A stretch of 64,000 nt of DNA, taken from positions 17,696,563 through 17,760,562 of the forward strand of contig CM042014.1 in assembly GCA_023525715.1 (NCBI GenBank), read 5' to 3'. Numbering within the stretch: position 1 is the first letter of the stretch; every line of letters begins with the position of its first letter. This document shows positions 33,894 to 43,445 of this stretch, piece by piece. Made by a program: the position numbers and the translations under genes. Under the pieces are notes generated by a model. It saw nothing but the letters and a program-made list of their open reading frames with translations, had not been told where the DNA came from and searched no databases. The stretch comes from Cichorium intybus. Lineage: Eukaryota; Streptophyta; Magnoliopsida; Asterales; Asteraceae.

Positions 33894-34798
33894 GTATGTG
33901 ATTTCAATCGACTAATTTCATGTACGATAGGCTTCAATTATAGCAATTGGTGAGTATATTTTCTTGAATGATTCTATAAGTTATTTTTTATGTCCTTCCT
34001 CTCTCTTTAACCATCTTTTATATTTTTTTAGGTTTCAATGTTTATTTTCCATCTGGGTGTTTCAAATTTGAATTATTTCTATAATCAATCTATCTGCTTT
34101 ATTTATATTTTCCCATATTTTATTTTAGGTGAAAGGGTAACAATCTACAAGACTACAACTGATGGTCACGGAGCAGAATTCTGCATTTTTAATTTATGCT
34201 TTTTGTTTAGTAGTTATTATAACGTTGTGTACAATGTTCTTATAAGAGTAAACTTGAAAGTACAATGTTCTTAGGTGGTGATCTTGGGAGAGCTGAAGTT
34301 GGTGGAGCTGCGATTGCACAAAAGATTGGATATGGCAGCCATCTGTATCACCCGTTTCATTCTCTGTTCAAGTGATAACTGTAATACATGTCGGGTGATC
34401 TTCACATGTAACTAATTGTACCATGTATTGGTATTTAGCTACAAGAATACGGTAAATGTACTTACTTTTGACACATTACTATCAAAGATTAAATCAAGAC
34501 CACAACTATAAGTGGTTAGTCTGTTGTACAGACTCATTAAAACAAAATGGTTATTTGTTATCCCAACCATGAATGAGCTAACAAAAGCATGTCAATCCAA
34601 AAGCGGTGTTCCAAATATTTTATCCAATTGCACAATTGTTGTCAGGCAAAAAGTAAAAAGTTATTACCTTTTTCGCTAAATATGAAAATTTACCTGTTTG
34701 TTCTAAAATTGTTATCCAAATTAATGTAAACAATTTTTGATGGAATATATGACAGAGGATGATATATTGCAATGTTTCATTGTAATTCCAATGTTTGG
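33894..34798. other. Filler with unrecognised exon-like bits
   Basis: Short open stretches at about 34130-34190 (ERVTIYKTTTDGHGA) and 34275-34340 (GGDLGRAEVGGAAIAQKIGY) follow AG acceptors but were not identified. A 24-bp sequence, TATATGACAGAGG to ATATTG, occurs at 34746-34769 and again at 34799-34822. Confidence 0.35.
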
Positions 34799-35088
34799 TA
34801 TATGACAGAGGATGATATATTGTACATTACTCTTCAAAAAAGGGATAAAGGTCAAACATGGTCATCTCCAATAGAAGGTCAAGGTCAGCTTGACCCTTAT
34901 GCAGCAGATTTTGAACAGAAACGGCTTATGCTTCAAAGGTTTCAAGAGGAGGTAAGTTCACATTCACATACATATTAACTTCACCAAATTTCTTATATAA
35001 ATAGTAAATATATCTTTTTTTGTTTAAATTTCCACAGAACCCAAGATTTGACTTTTCTCAGGCTCAATTCTCCGGGAACTGTCCCGAT
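34799..35088 (+). pseudogene. NudC/p23-like (HSP20-like fold) protein fragment
   Basis: Exon 34799-34951 encodes MTEDDILYITLQKRDKGQTW, then PIEGQGQLDPYAADFEQKRL and QRFQEE. It joins in phase to an exon at 35038 encoding NPRFDFSQAQFSGNCPD. This is the C-terminal half of the small plant NudC-domain protein (At5g58740 type). The final residues are missing because the exon passes without a break into CBS-protein sequence at about 35089. Confidence 0.75.
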
Positions 35089-36355
35089 AATACATTCATT
35101 GAAACACTTAGAGAACGATTATTGAAGCCCACTTTATCCACCATAATCTCAGATAATTCAAAGTAGGTAATACCTTTACTTTCATGATTTCTTAATATTT
35201 TTCACAAAATTTGAATAAATTATAATAGAACTTACTATAAAAATTGTTCATTTTTTTGGCTTGTATCGTTTCGCCCTCTGACACGGTGTTAATTGCAACA
35301 AAAAAGATGTTGGAGTGTCGCATTAGCTCTGCTATTGTTACAATTGATAACAAACCAATCGGAATTTTAACGTTAGTATATAAATTATATCATGCAACTT
35401 TTATACAATATAATACAATATACATAAGAGGCCACTATATTTGGCCCTTTTGTGGTTTAAAACCACTATATTTTATTCTGCTCAATAAAATATAGTGGTT
35501 AAACCGCGAAAATTCCAAAATATAGTGTCATTTATGCAAATTGTCCTACAATATGTTGTAAAATATTGTTTTTTTATATAAATTACAGATCAAATGATAT
35601 ATTGATGAGAATTATAGCACTTGGTCTTTCTCCTGAATCAACAATGGTGGAAAAAGTGATGACTCCAAATCCAGAATGTGCTAACATTGATACACCTATT
35701 GTTGATGCTTTACATACCATGCATCATGGGAAATTTTTACATCCTCCTGTTGTTGACAGAGGTAAAATTTTAAATTATGTTATCTAAAAATGTGTTGAAT
35801 TTTGTGCAATTTATATATGTTTAAAAGTGGTATTTTTATGTAGAAGGAATTGTTGTTGCTATTATCGATGTACTCCACATCTCCCATGCAGTTGTAGCCT
35901 CCGTAAGTGAAATCTGAGTAAATGACTATTTTACCCTTATGTTTAGAAATCAGATAAAGATAAACATAAACAAGAAACAAAATACCAGTATTTCCTTTTA
36001 TGACTTAATAAAGAAAGTCAGCAAAGTAGGCTTTCTCATCAAGTCCTAACTTTTTACAAATTTGCCCTTGTCTCTATTATCTTTTCTCTGATTTTTTTAA
36101 ATATTATTTATTATTAGGTTGGATCTTCTGGTATTGATGCTGATGCTGCAAGTACAATGATGCAAAACTTTTGGGACTCTGCCATGGTAACATCTCCGGC
36201 AGATGATGACAGTGATTCCAGAAGGTAATTAATCGGCCATGATTTTGTTAAATTAATACAGGTTTGACTTTTTTTGTTGGTCAACTTTAACGGGATTTAT
36301 AATTGACAGTGAGAGTTCTTTTAAATTGGCTTCTGAAGGGACAGAAATTGGAAAA
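35089..36355 (+). pseudogene. CBS-CBS-PB1 protein fragment, several exons, fused to neighbours
   Basis: In frame after the NudC part comes NTFIETLRERLLKPTLSTII. Further exons encode VLIATKKMLECRISSAIVTI (about 35275-35372), SNDILMRIIALGLSPESTM and EKVMTPNPECANIDTPIVDA (35589-35761), EGIVVAIIDVLHISHAVV (35844-35902) and MMQNFWDSAMVTSP (36118-36224). Order and motifs match the second CBS pair of plant CBSCBSPB proteins (SKDILMRV, VMTPNPECA, DALHxMHDGKFLHLPV). Splice sites after 35163 and before 35265 are degraded. The PB1 domain and N-terminus are missing. The last exon (36310) changes into dymeclin sequence near 36356. Confidence 0.75.
35461..35501. repeat. Perfect 17-bp-arm hairpin in an intron of the CBS fragment
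   Basis: AACCACTATATTTTATT (35461-35477) pairs exactly with 35485-35501 around CTGCTCA. Outer CACTATATTTGG and CCAAAATATAGTG extend the symmetry, suggesting a small foldback MITE related to the CACTATA-type pair at 19.6-20.1 kb. Confidence 0.7.
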
Positions 36356-36846
36356 GTTATTGAGTACCCGCTTAATGTTTTGCTACTGTATGCATTAGTA
36401 CATGGGAATTCAGACTTTTTGGAAATGTCTTGGTGCGGACTGATACAGATACATTGGTATGAACCAATAAAAATCTTTTTCTTTTATTTTTTTTTCTTTT
36501 TGTAAAACAACAAACTACGTTTAGCATGTCTTATTGTCTAAGATTATTTTTACAATTAAATATCCAGTTGATGCCTTTATTGGAGACACTATATGATGCT
36601 TCAAGAAGAACATCAAATCAAATCTACATGGTGCTGATTATTCTTCTTATACTCAGTCAAGATGCTTCTTTTAATGCTAGCATCCACAAGCTGGTAATTT
36701 ATAATATTAAAATTTCTATTTACTTTAGTTCTAATCTTGTCACTTGGGACAATTATGAATTACGCCTTCTTCATCAAACATCTCTTGGTTCTCTTATGAT
36801 TATCATTCTAATTAGAACAGTCAAGTATAATATGTCTAAGATACGG
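36356..36846 (+). pseudogene. Dymeclin fragment, three exons
   Basis: The exon at 36356-36456 encodes YPLNVLLLYALVHGNSDF and, after a one-base frame change, NVLVRTDTDTL. Exon 36568-36693 encodes LMPLLETLYDASRRTSNQIY and LLILSQDASFNASIHKL. Exon about 36735-36846 encodes LRLLHQTSLGSLMIIILIRT then VKYNMSKIR. These are conserved dymeclin (Dyggve-Melchior-Clausen protein, Golgi-associated) segments in correct order. Upstream and downstream exons are missing. The first exon is continuous with CBS-protein sequence. Confidence 0.75.
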
Positions 36847-37808
36847 GTAAGACTATATATTAATATATAAATACAAAAAAAAATCACGAATTGAGAATGC
36901 TGCCTTCACGAACAATGATTCAGAACTCTAAGCCACTAATTATCGGAATATTTCGATTACCAGTATTACATCTATTCAAATGCCTTTGCTTTTGATTAAT
37001 TTACGGCCTGTTTTCTTATGACTTAATGGTTTAAGCATTTTATGTGGACAAGTTAACATGACTGTTTTTTTACTCAATCTAGACGAAATGGCTTAATGGG
37101 TTAAGACAAAAAACTTGGCTTAGTATATTAAGACACTAACTCTTTACCTATTTTTCATTATTTTTATTTTCTCCCAAGTCCCAATTCCTCTCATGTTGAT
37201 GGATTTGTCAAATTTCTTTTTTAGGTAAAATGTTCATTTAAGAGGGTTTATTTGGTTCGAAAAAGAAACTGACCTACAAAAATGTTAAACAAAAAATTGG
37301 ATTCTTTTGATAATTAAAGGAAGCCTTATATATTTTGTGTTTTGGTTTGATTGAATGCTTAATTTCGTGTAGGAGAGACCGAAAGATGATGTGTATTTCA
37401 TGTGATGCAATAAAGGGAGCAAGACCATCTACGAACTCCTATCCAAAGGGTTCACACATCTAAAATAGTCATTTCCAGGATTCCCGTCGCATCTGCATCG
37501 CACAGGGGTATTTCCATTTCTTTGTGCATTATAGCATTCTTTTTTTTTTTTTTTTGTATTATAGCATTCTACTTTCATTATTTTTTAGATTTGCCAAATG
37601 GTATGCAAAATTCTATGTCAAAGTGGACGACGATATGTCAATTTGGGTATTACAAAAAAATTTCGATTTAGGGGTTTTCAAAAACTAAAATTACATATTT
37701 GCCCTTTACCATTTCTTTGCAGAAATGTTAGCTTGAACCCTTTTTAGGCATCAAATAAAGCATAGGGTTTAAATGGGTTGCATGAAATCTGGACCGATTC
37801 TTTCCCCG
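36847..37808. other. Helitron 3' flank region, no gene seen
   Basis: AT-rich, non-coding. It contains the poly(T) scar at 37541-37555. Confidence 0.5.
37528..37570. repeat. Poly(T) tract between 13-bp direct repeats
   Basis: ATTATAGCATTCT occurs at 37528-37540 and 37558-37570, separated by a T run and GT. This looks like insertion of a bare poly(A) tail (minus strand) with target duplication. Confidence 0.55.
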
Positions 37809-37837
37809 GCCCGTGCGTAGCACGGGCTCAACACTAG
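37809..37837 (+). mobile_element. Helitron 3' terminus (hairpin + CTAG)
   Basis: The stem GCCCGTGC / GCACGGGC with loop GTA (37809-37827) is followed by TCAACA and CTAG, ending at 37837, then T. It presumably ends the Helitron carrying the DUF632 to dymeclin fragments. No 5' TC terminus was identified. Confidence 0.8.
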
Positions 37838-38330
37838 TTGTAAACAAACGAGTCCAATATACATTACGTAAATAACCCTCGGCCTAAATAATGTACTTGA
37901 AGAAGAAATAAAATCTGGACTTGAAAAATAAATTCGGAATGGGAACAGCCGGTTGCCAGACTTGATGGCGCAGCTACTCAATCCCATTGTCAGCGGCGAC
38001 ATGATTGCCCCTAATAATTTTTTTCTCGGAACCTCAACCCGTCACCTTTTTCTGGGGACCCATTTCGACTTGTCTTTCTTTTACTGTCTCATAGCAGGCA
38101 AAACGTCTATTTTCTTGATGCATGCAAAACCTTGAAGGTGGCATTAACGGTAGCGTATAGCTATAGGTGGGCAATAGGAAAGGCGGTGATATGTGTTGGA
38201 AGATTTGTATATAAATTGGTTCCTTGCCTTGCAAAAATCTTAGTTCTCTAAAGTTCTATCCCTGTCATATATCTACGATTTTACGGTTTCAGAAATACTG
38301 GAAGTGGATGAGTGAATAGCTGGGATATCA
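37838..38330. other. 5' flank of the disrupted ORF, with TATA-like box
   Basis: A 38-bp segment at 37838-37875 is inverted at 30926-30963. TATATAAAT near 38208-38216 could be a TATA box for the ORF at 38331. About 100 bp from 38170 resembles DNA downstream of that ORF (42498-42605). Confidence 0.5.
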
Positions 38331-38786
38331 ATGGAAAGTGAACGGGACCTAAATAAGAGAGGCGTGACCAGGAAAGAATGCCCTACGTTCGAATTACGGG
38401 CGAAGTGGAAGATACCAAGGGGATTTGAACATGCCAACTTCAAAAAATTTCCACTAGGGAAATGGGTCGATGCAGACTACTTTGTACCTGATGGGTTGGC
38501 ATCCGATAAGGATATTGTGTTTTACCTTGGATGGAAGTACGCATCCAATCTTGACAAAAGAGAGGAGATAGCCACTATGTACGCTAGTGCCATGTCTGCT
38601 ATCGCCCCTGAACTAGAAGATGCGTTTTTCAGCTCCATGGAAGGCCGCTATATACACCCTCAGCGAATTTTTATCCCAAGTACTCAAGCACATGCGAGAC
38701 GAATACTGCTAAACGAGCATGATAAATACGGGCCAGATGAAACCCTTGTGCTTTTTGGAACGGGCCTGCAGATTCTGTATAAGGAC

Positions 38787-41749
38787 CACTACAAAAAAAA
38801 AAGCCATTTAGTGGCACACACTTTTAGCAGCATTTAAGTTTTGTGCCACTAATTTACGGTTTTAATGACACTTTTCATATGCCACAAAAGGAATAAATTG
38901 TTTTAGTGGCACTTTATATTTTATGCCATTAATATACAAAGTTAACAGTGACACAAAAAATAGAATATACCATTAAAAGTCCATAAAAGCAATTAAAAAT
39001 TTCTTCCCCTCCGGTGAAAACAATGTTTTAAAACCCGGTTTTTTAGTTGACTCGGTGCGGTGACCGGATCACGGGTCAACCGGTCCAACCGGTTCAACCG
39101 TCGGGTCAACCGGTGTTTATATTTTTCATATATTTTATATTTTTCAGCATAATTATATATTTATAAAACATAAACAATAAAATCTTTTTGATTCCAAAAA
39201 AAATATTTTGTCCAGTTTGTATAAGAAAATTTTATCAAATTTGATAAACTAATAGTGGACTAATCTTAAAAGTTTGAGTCTTGACCTCTTTAACCAAGTT
39301 TTTAAAGTCCAAATTCTATTTTTTTCCAACCACCGGGTCAACCCGGTTCCGGATCACCGGTTCAACCGGTTTTTTTGAGAAAACCGGCCGGTTCAATCCG
39401 AGTCGGAAATTAACAAAAAACCGGTCATAATTAACCCGCTCTCTTCACCGGTTCACGGTCCAACCTGCTCAACCGGCCTGGTCAACCCGGTTTTTAAAAC
39501 ATTGGGTGAAAACGTAGCTTCCCTCCCCATGAAAATTTAAATGTACCGCCTTTTCGATTCCCACCACTGAAAATTTCTGTTACCTCCTTTGAAATCAAAG
39601 TTTAACCAATTAATATTTAAGATTCCCTCATCTTCAAACGATTTCAAGCAAACCTAATTTCACTCTACTGGTCGGACTTCAGGTACGTGTCTCTAATTCA
39701 ACAAGGTTCATAACTTATATCAAGTTGCTGCATACAAATCTTCAACTAATTTCAATCTGTAATGGGTACAGGTCTGACCTTCAATCAAAAAATTTTCCTT
39801 TAGCTTTCTCGTATAACGTAAAAAACCATCGAATGTGTTTTTTTTTCTCTTATTGCTTTGTTTTTTTCTTCTTCTTTCTACGAATTTTCTTCTGTGATCC
39901 ATGTTACTGTTTCTTTAGTTCTAATTTGTATGGTATATTGTGGTTGTATAATGGCAATGGGTAATGGCAAGTGTGTATTATACTTGGTGTTTCTTGAAAT
40001 GCATACCATGTGTTCGATTAAATGCCTATTAAATCTAATCCACCAAAATTAAACATGTTGACTTTTTAGTGCCTTTGACTTGTAACATGTCACATCTTAT
40101 TGAGTAAAGGAGTTAAAGACATACAGAGAACATAAAATTCACTCAATAAATGAAGTTACAAACTTTAAAAAATACACTCAATAATGATTTAAAGTGAAGT
40201 TACATTTAATTTTTGTCCCAAGTTCCTTACGTTATGATTTAGAAATACACACTTAATGAAGTTCCAAACTTAAATGTTTCATTAACAAGGTTCCATTGAT
40301 GAAGTTCTATAACTAAATTGTTTCAATCTCACCTCATGCGTAAGATAATGACTAGATACACGAATCAAGATAGCAGGGAACTTCATTTTTCAGTAATTAA
40401 TGTAAGCATTAATGAAATTCCAAATTTTAATAGTTAAATAAAGAATTAGTAATTAATGTATGCATTATTGAAGTTTCAGATTTTAATAGTTAAATACAAA
40501 TGTATAAATGAACAACTTAAAGCCTAAAAACTGCTTAAAACAACCCAATATAAGCTCTTAGAATTGCCAATGAACTTTCTGCATCACCAAAAGAATAGCA
40601 CTGAACTTTTGTGCAAGCATCCAGTTCCAAGTCTGTACCTGATTTTTTTACCAACTCTATTGCTCTAGGGGCAATATTGTCCATAATACACCAACTATTT
40701 TCTCTTTATGGACTGATGTTCAAATAAAAAAATTCAGTTCCTTCATCTAGGGCCATTATCGTCCAAAAACACCCAAACCTATCTTACTTGAAAATTTCTT
40801 TTTTTTTTTATTAATGTAGACATTGAACCCTTTCATTCTGTCCCACAATCATCATTTGTGTTCACATCTTCTCCACTGCTCAATTTTTTATAACTTTAGA
40901 CTTAGACTGCAATATCTCTTATGTTCCATATCATCACTCAATTTCATATTTCGAGGCCTTGTTGTTCCACTTTTCACATATATAGTGGTCCATATTTTAT
41001 TATTTGCATCTTGAATTGTGTCCTTGTTTGCATATTAAAAAACTTTATAATATTGAAATGTTATTATTTTCTTCACATATAACCACTAATATCATTACTA
41101 AGAAAGAGTTAACACGAGGATCATTTTAGTCGCTTGAAGATTCTGAAAGAGGTTCATGATCGTAATGAAGTTTCATGTTTTTATTAAGCTATTTGTTAGT
41201 TTTGTGATTTTGTGTTTGGTTTTTAGACTTAATTTGACGGCTTTCAGACATGTTTCCAAACATTTGAAATATTTTGGAATATGATTGAACTTGTAATTAA
41301 TGTGATGATTTTTGTGTTTATATATATATATTTTATTTTATATTGTAAATAAATGTCTATAAGGCGGTTATGTGCCACTAAAAGTAGTATGAATTTTTAA
41401 ATAGCAGTAGTTTTTACTGACATAAAATTTGTGCCACAAACGTACTTTTTATATTGTGGCAAAAAATGCCACTAAAACTAATATTTATTTTTAAATGATA
41501 ATAATTTTTAGCGACACAAAATTTGTGCCACAAAAACCTTTTTTATATTGTGGCATAAAAAAAGTGCCATTAAAAGCATAAAAGTTTGTAGCGACACACC
41601 AAAAAAGTGCCACAAAAAGGCTTTAGTGGTAGCGCTTCTAGTGGCACTTTTTTTGTGTGTCGCTGATTACTAAATGAGTCTTTAGTGGCACATTTTTGGT
41701 TTTTTATGGCACTTTTTTTATGCCACTAGATGGCTTTTATTTTGTAGTG
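38787..41749. mobile_element. Non-autonomous CACTA (En/Spm) element inside an ORF
   Basis: Both ends begin CACTACAAAA and continue as AGCCAT.TAGTGGCA (38787 inward, and reverse complement from 41749). The 3-bp target duplication GAC is exact (38784-38786 and 41750-41752). Subterminal regions carry many TAGTGGCAC and GTGCCACAAA repeats in both orientations (38810-38960 and 41360-41740), typical of CACTA transposase binding regions. No transposase ORF is seen in 2963 bp. Confidence 0.95.
39021..39504. mobile_element. 484-bp hAT MITE nested in the CACTA element
   Basis: The TIRs CAATGTTTTAAAACCCGG (left) and CAATGTTTTAAAAACCGG (right, reverse complement) are flanked by an exact 8-bp duplication, GGTGAAAA (39013-39020 and 39505-39512). 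The 8-bp TSD marks hAT. The interior is rich in GGTCAACCGG. No ORF. Confidence 0.95.
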
Positions 41750-42391
41750 GACATTCAGATGATGCAAGAGGTAAATTATAACAAATTCGTGACAAATAGT
41801 ATTAATGCATTAGGAAGAAAGTTAGACATGTCTGATGGAGTGTTATCTCGGCTCAAATTCCCACTCGCTCTAGAGAAGGCTCAAGCTGTTAAAAGAGTGT
41901 TTGGTGTTTACAATGATTTGAAGGCCAGAATCATAAGGTATCTGATGTCGGCATGTGACCAAAAGGGTAATTTGTCTATTGTTGGCAGTTATATGTGTGA
42001 AATTCTGGCTTGGTCTGAGATGAGCGTATTTGTGTCTATCAAGGAGATGCTTTATGCATCTAACTCCCCTGTTTTACAAGACATCTCTATTAAACACGAA
42101 GTTAAAGCATTCTATTACATCATGAAGAAGATTGACAAGTCTGTGCACCCGCAGTTCTTTCGCTACTTCTGTAATGGATTAGACGATATGTATGTGGAAA
42201 AAAATAATTTTCCTATCTTAGCCCAGGTTGCTCAAACGTTGAAGTCGGATGAAGTCCGAGGTTCGTCTTCTGAGCAGTTTGTTGCAAAGCCCAAGGTGAG
42301 TTCACCCATGGTGGGTCAGTTGGTTAGTCTTCACCAAAGTTACGTTACGCTAAGAAAAATCAAGTCTACTTCTAATGTCTCTAAAGTTTAA

Positions 42392-42813
42392 CGTTTCGCC
42401 GCTATGGGATATCAGAACATATAGTAGTCGTAGTTATTATATAGCATGTTCTGGTAATCTTTTGTTGTGTACTGGTTGGAATGTAGTCGGGATAAAGTAA
42501 GGTGGTGATGTGCTTTAGAAGCTTTATGTAAGTAGCTTCCTTGCCTTGTAATTTTCAGTATTAAGATAACAAGGCTTTAGTTCACTAAAATTCTGTCAAA
42601 TATATTAGCATTGTCTGGGATATTGCATTTGGTGTATGAAATATAGATGAGATGGGTATGTGTTTGTGCTTTGTATGGCCGATGGTTGAGACGATTTTTT
42701 ACGAAAATGCAGCAAAAAAGAATAAAAGTTGAAATAAAAATTATGGGAAGGGTTCCTTTGCGATAAACAGGATGTTCCAAAATCCAAAGGCATGGTGATG
42801 GGGTTTATGGGTC
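42392..42813. other. 3' flank of the disrupted ORF, repeats its 5' flank
   Basis: GGTGGTGATGTG...TTCCTTGCCTTG...TTCTGTCA (42500-42605) aligns in order with GGCGGTGATATG...TTCCTTGCCTTG...CCCTGTCA (38182-38270). No further gene is seen before the copia LTR. Confidence 0.5.
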
Positions 42814-43221
42814 TGTTAAATAGTGAATTGGGAATTAAAACCCGTATGAATTGTAAACACGCGCGCCGCAGCCCATTAAGTGTCCGCGTCGCGTGGGCCG
42901 TGAACAGCTAGGGTACGGCTAGGGTTTCTTGTAATGCCTATAAATATGAAGGCTGGTCATTAGGGTTTTGGTTGGTTGTCGGGCTGTCAAGTCTGAAGTC
43001 AGTAGTCAGAAGAGGCCGATTTACTAGCAATCTAGGTACGCTCTATAACACCTGTATTTAGCTCTGGAATAAAGAATACTCTCTTCTGCCCGTGGACGTA
43101 GGTCATCTTGGACCGAACCACGTAAATCTCTGTGTCGTTACTTTGTGTTTATATTTCCGCATTTATATTCTCGTTATTATTCCTGGGCAATTGGCTATAG
43201 ATTTAGGTCTATTTCCTAACA
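42814..43221 (+). repeat. 5' LTR of the copia element
   Basis: It has TG...CA ends and a CCTATAAATA TATA-like motif near 42938. Reads through into a 225-bp segment also found after the 3' LTR. Confidence 0.9.
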
Positions 43222-43445
43222 GTTATCATATTGGGATACTTCACACCGAATCCTTTTGATACGTCTCTTTTAAGGAAATATTAGATTAACAAATCTTTAA
43301 TCTCAAAATTACCCCTCCAACCAAATAATATATAAATCGCTCTTAAAACATTCGTATTTATACTCCGTTTTTTGGTTCCTCAATGATATATATTATAAAG
43401 TTTTATATGATAAAACACCTGCTTTTTCTAAATAAAAAAAATGGG
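43222..43445 (+). repeat. Leader segment duplicated after both copia LTRs
   Basis: It starts GTTATCATATTGGGATACTT and ends just before the gag ATG. The same segment, with a few differences, occupies 47919-48145. It is AT-rich with no ORF. Confidence 0.9.

Larger units (their letters stand above)
38331..42391 (+). pseudogene. Unrecognised ORF split by a CACTA element; possible endogenised nucleocapsid-like gene
   Basis: Two open halves, 38331-38786 and 41753-42391, read in the same phase once the transposon and its 3-bp duplication are ignored. The original would be roughly 365 codons without introns. Visible features include WVDADYFVPDG and FYLGWKYASN in the first half, and SIKHEVKAFYYIMKKID then FFRYFCNGLDDM and NNFPILAQVAQ in the second. 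The all-helical look, single exon and the pattern F-Y/R-x-R/F...NFP.L...A recall nucleocapsid proteins of plant negative-strand RNA viruses (varicosavirus or rhabdovirus type), known to be endogenised in plants. This is a weak motif impression. An unknown host protein remains possible. As it stands the ORF ends in transposon sequence and is broken. Confidence 0.4.
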
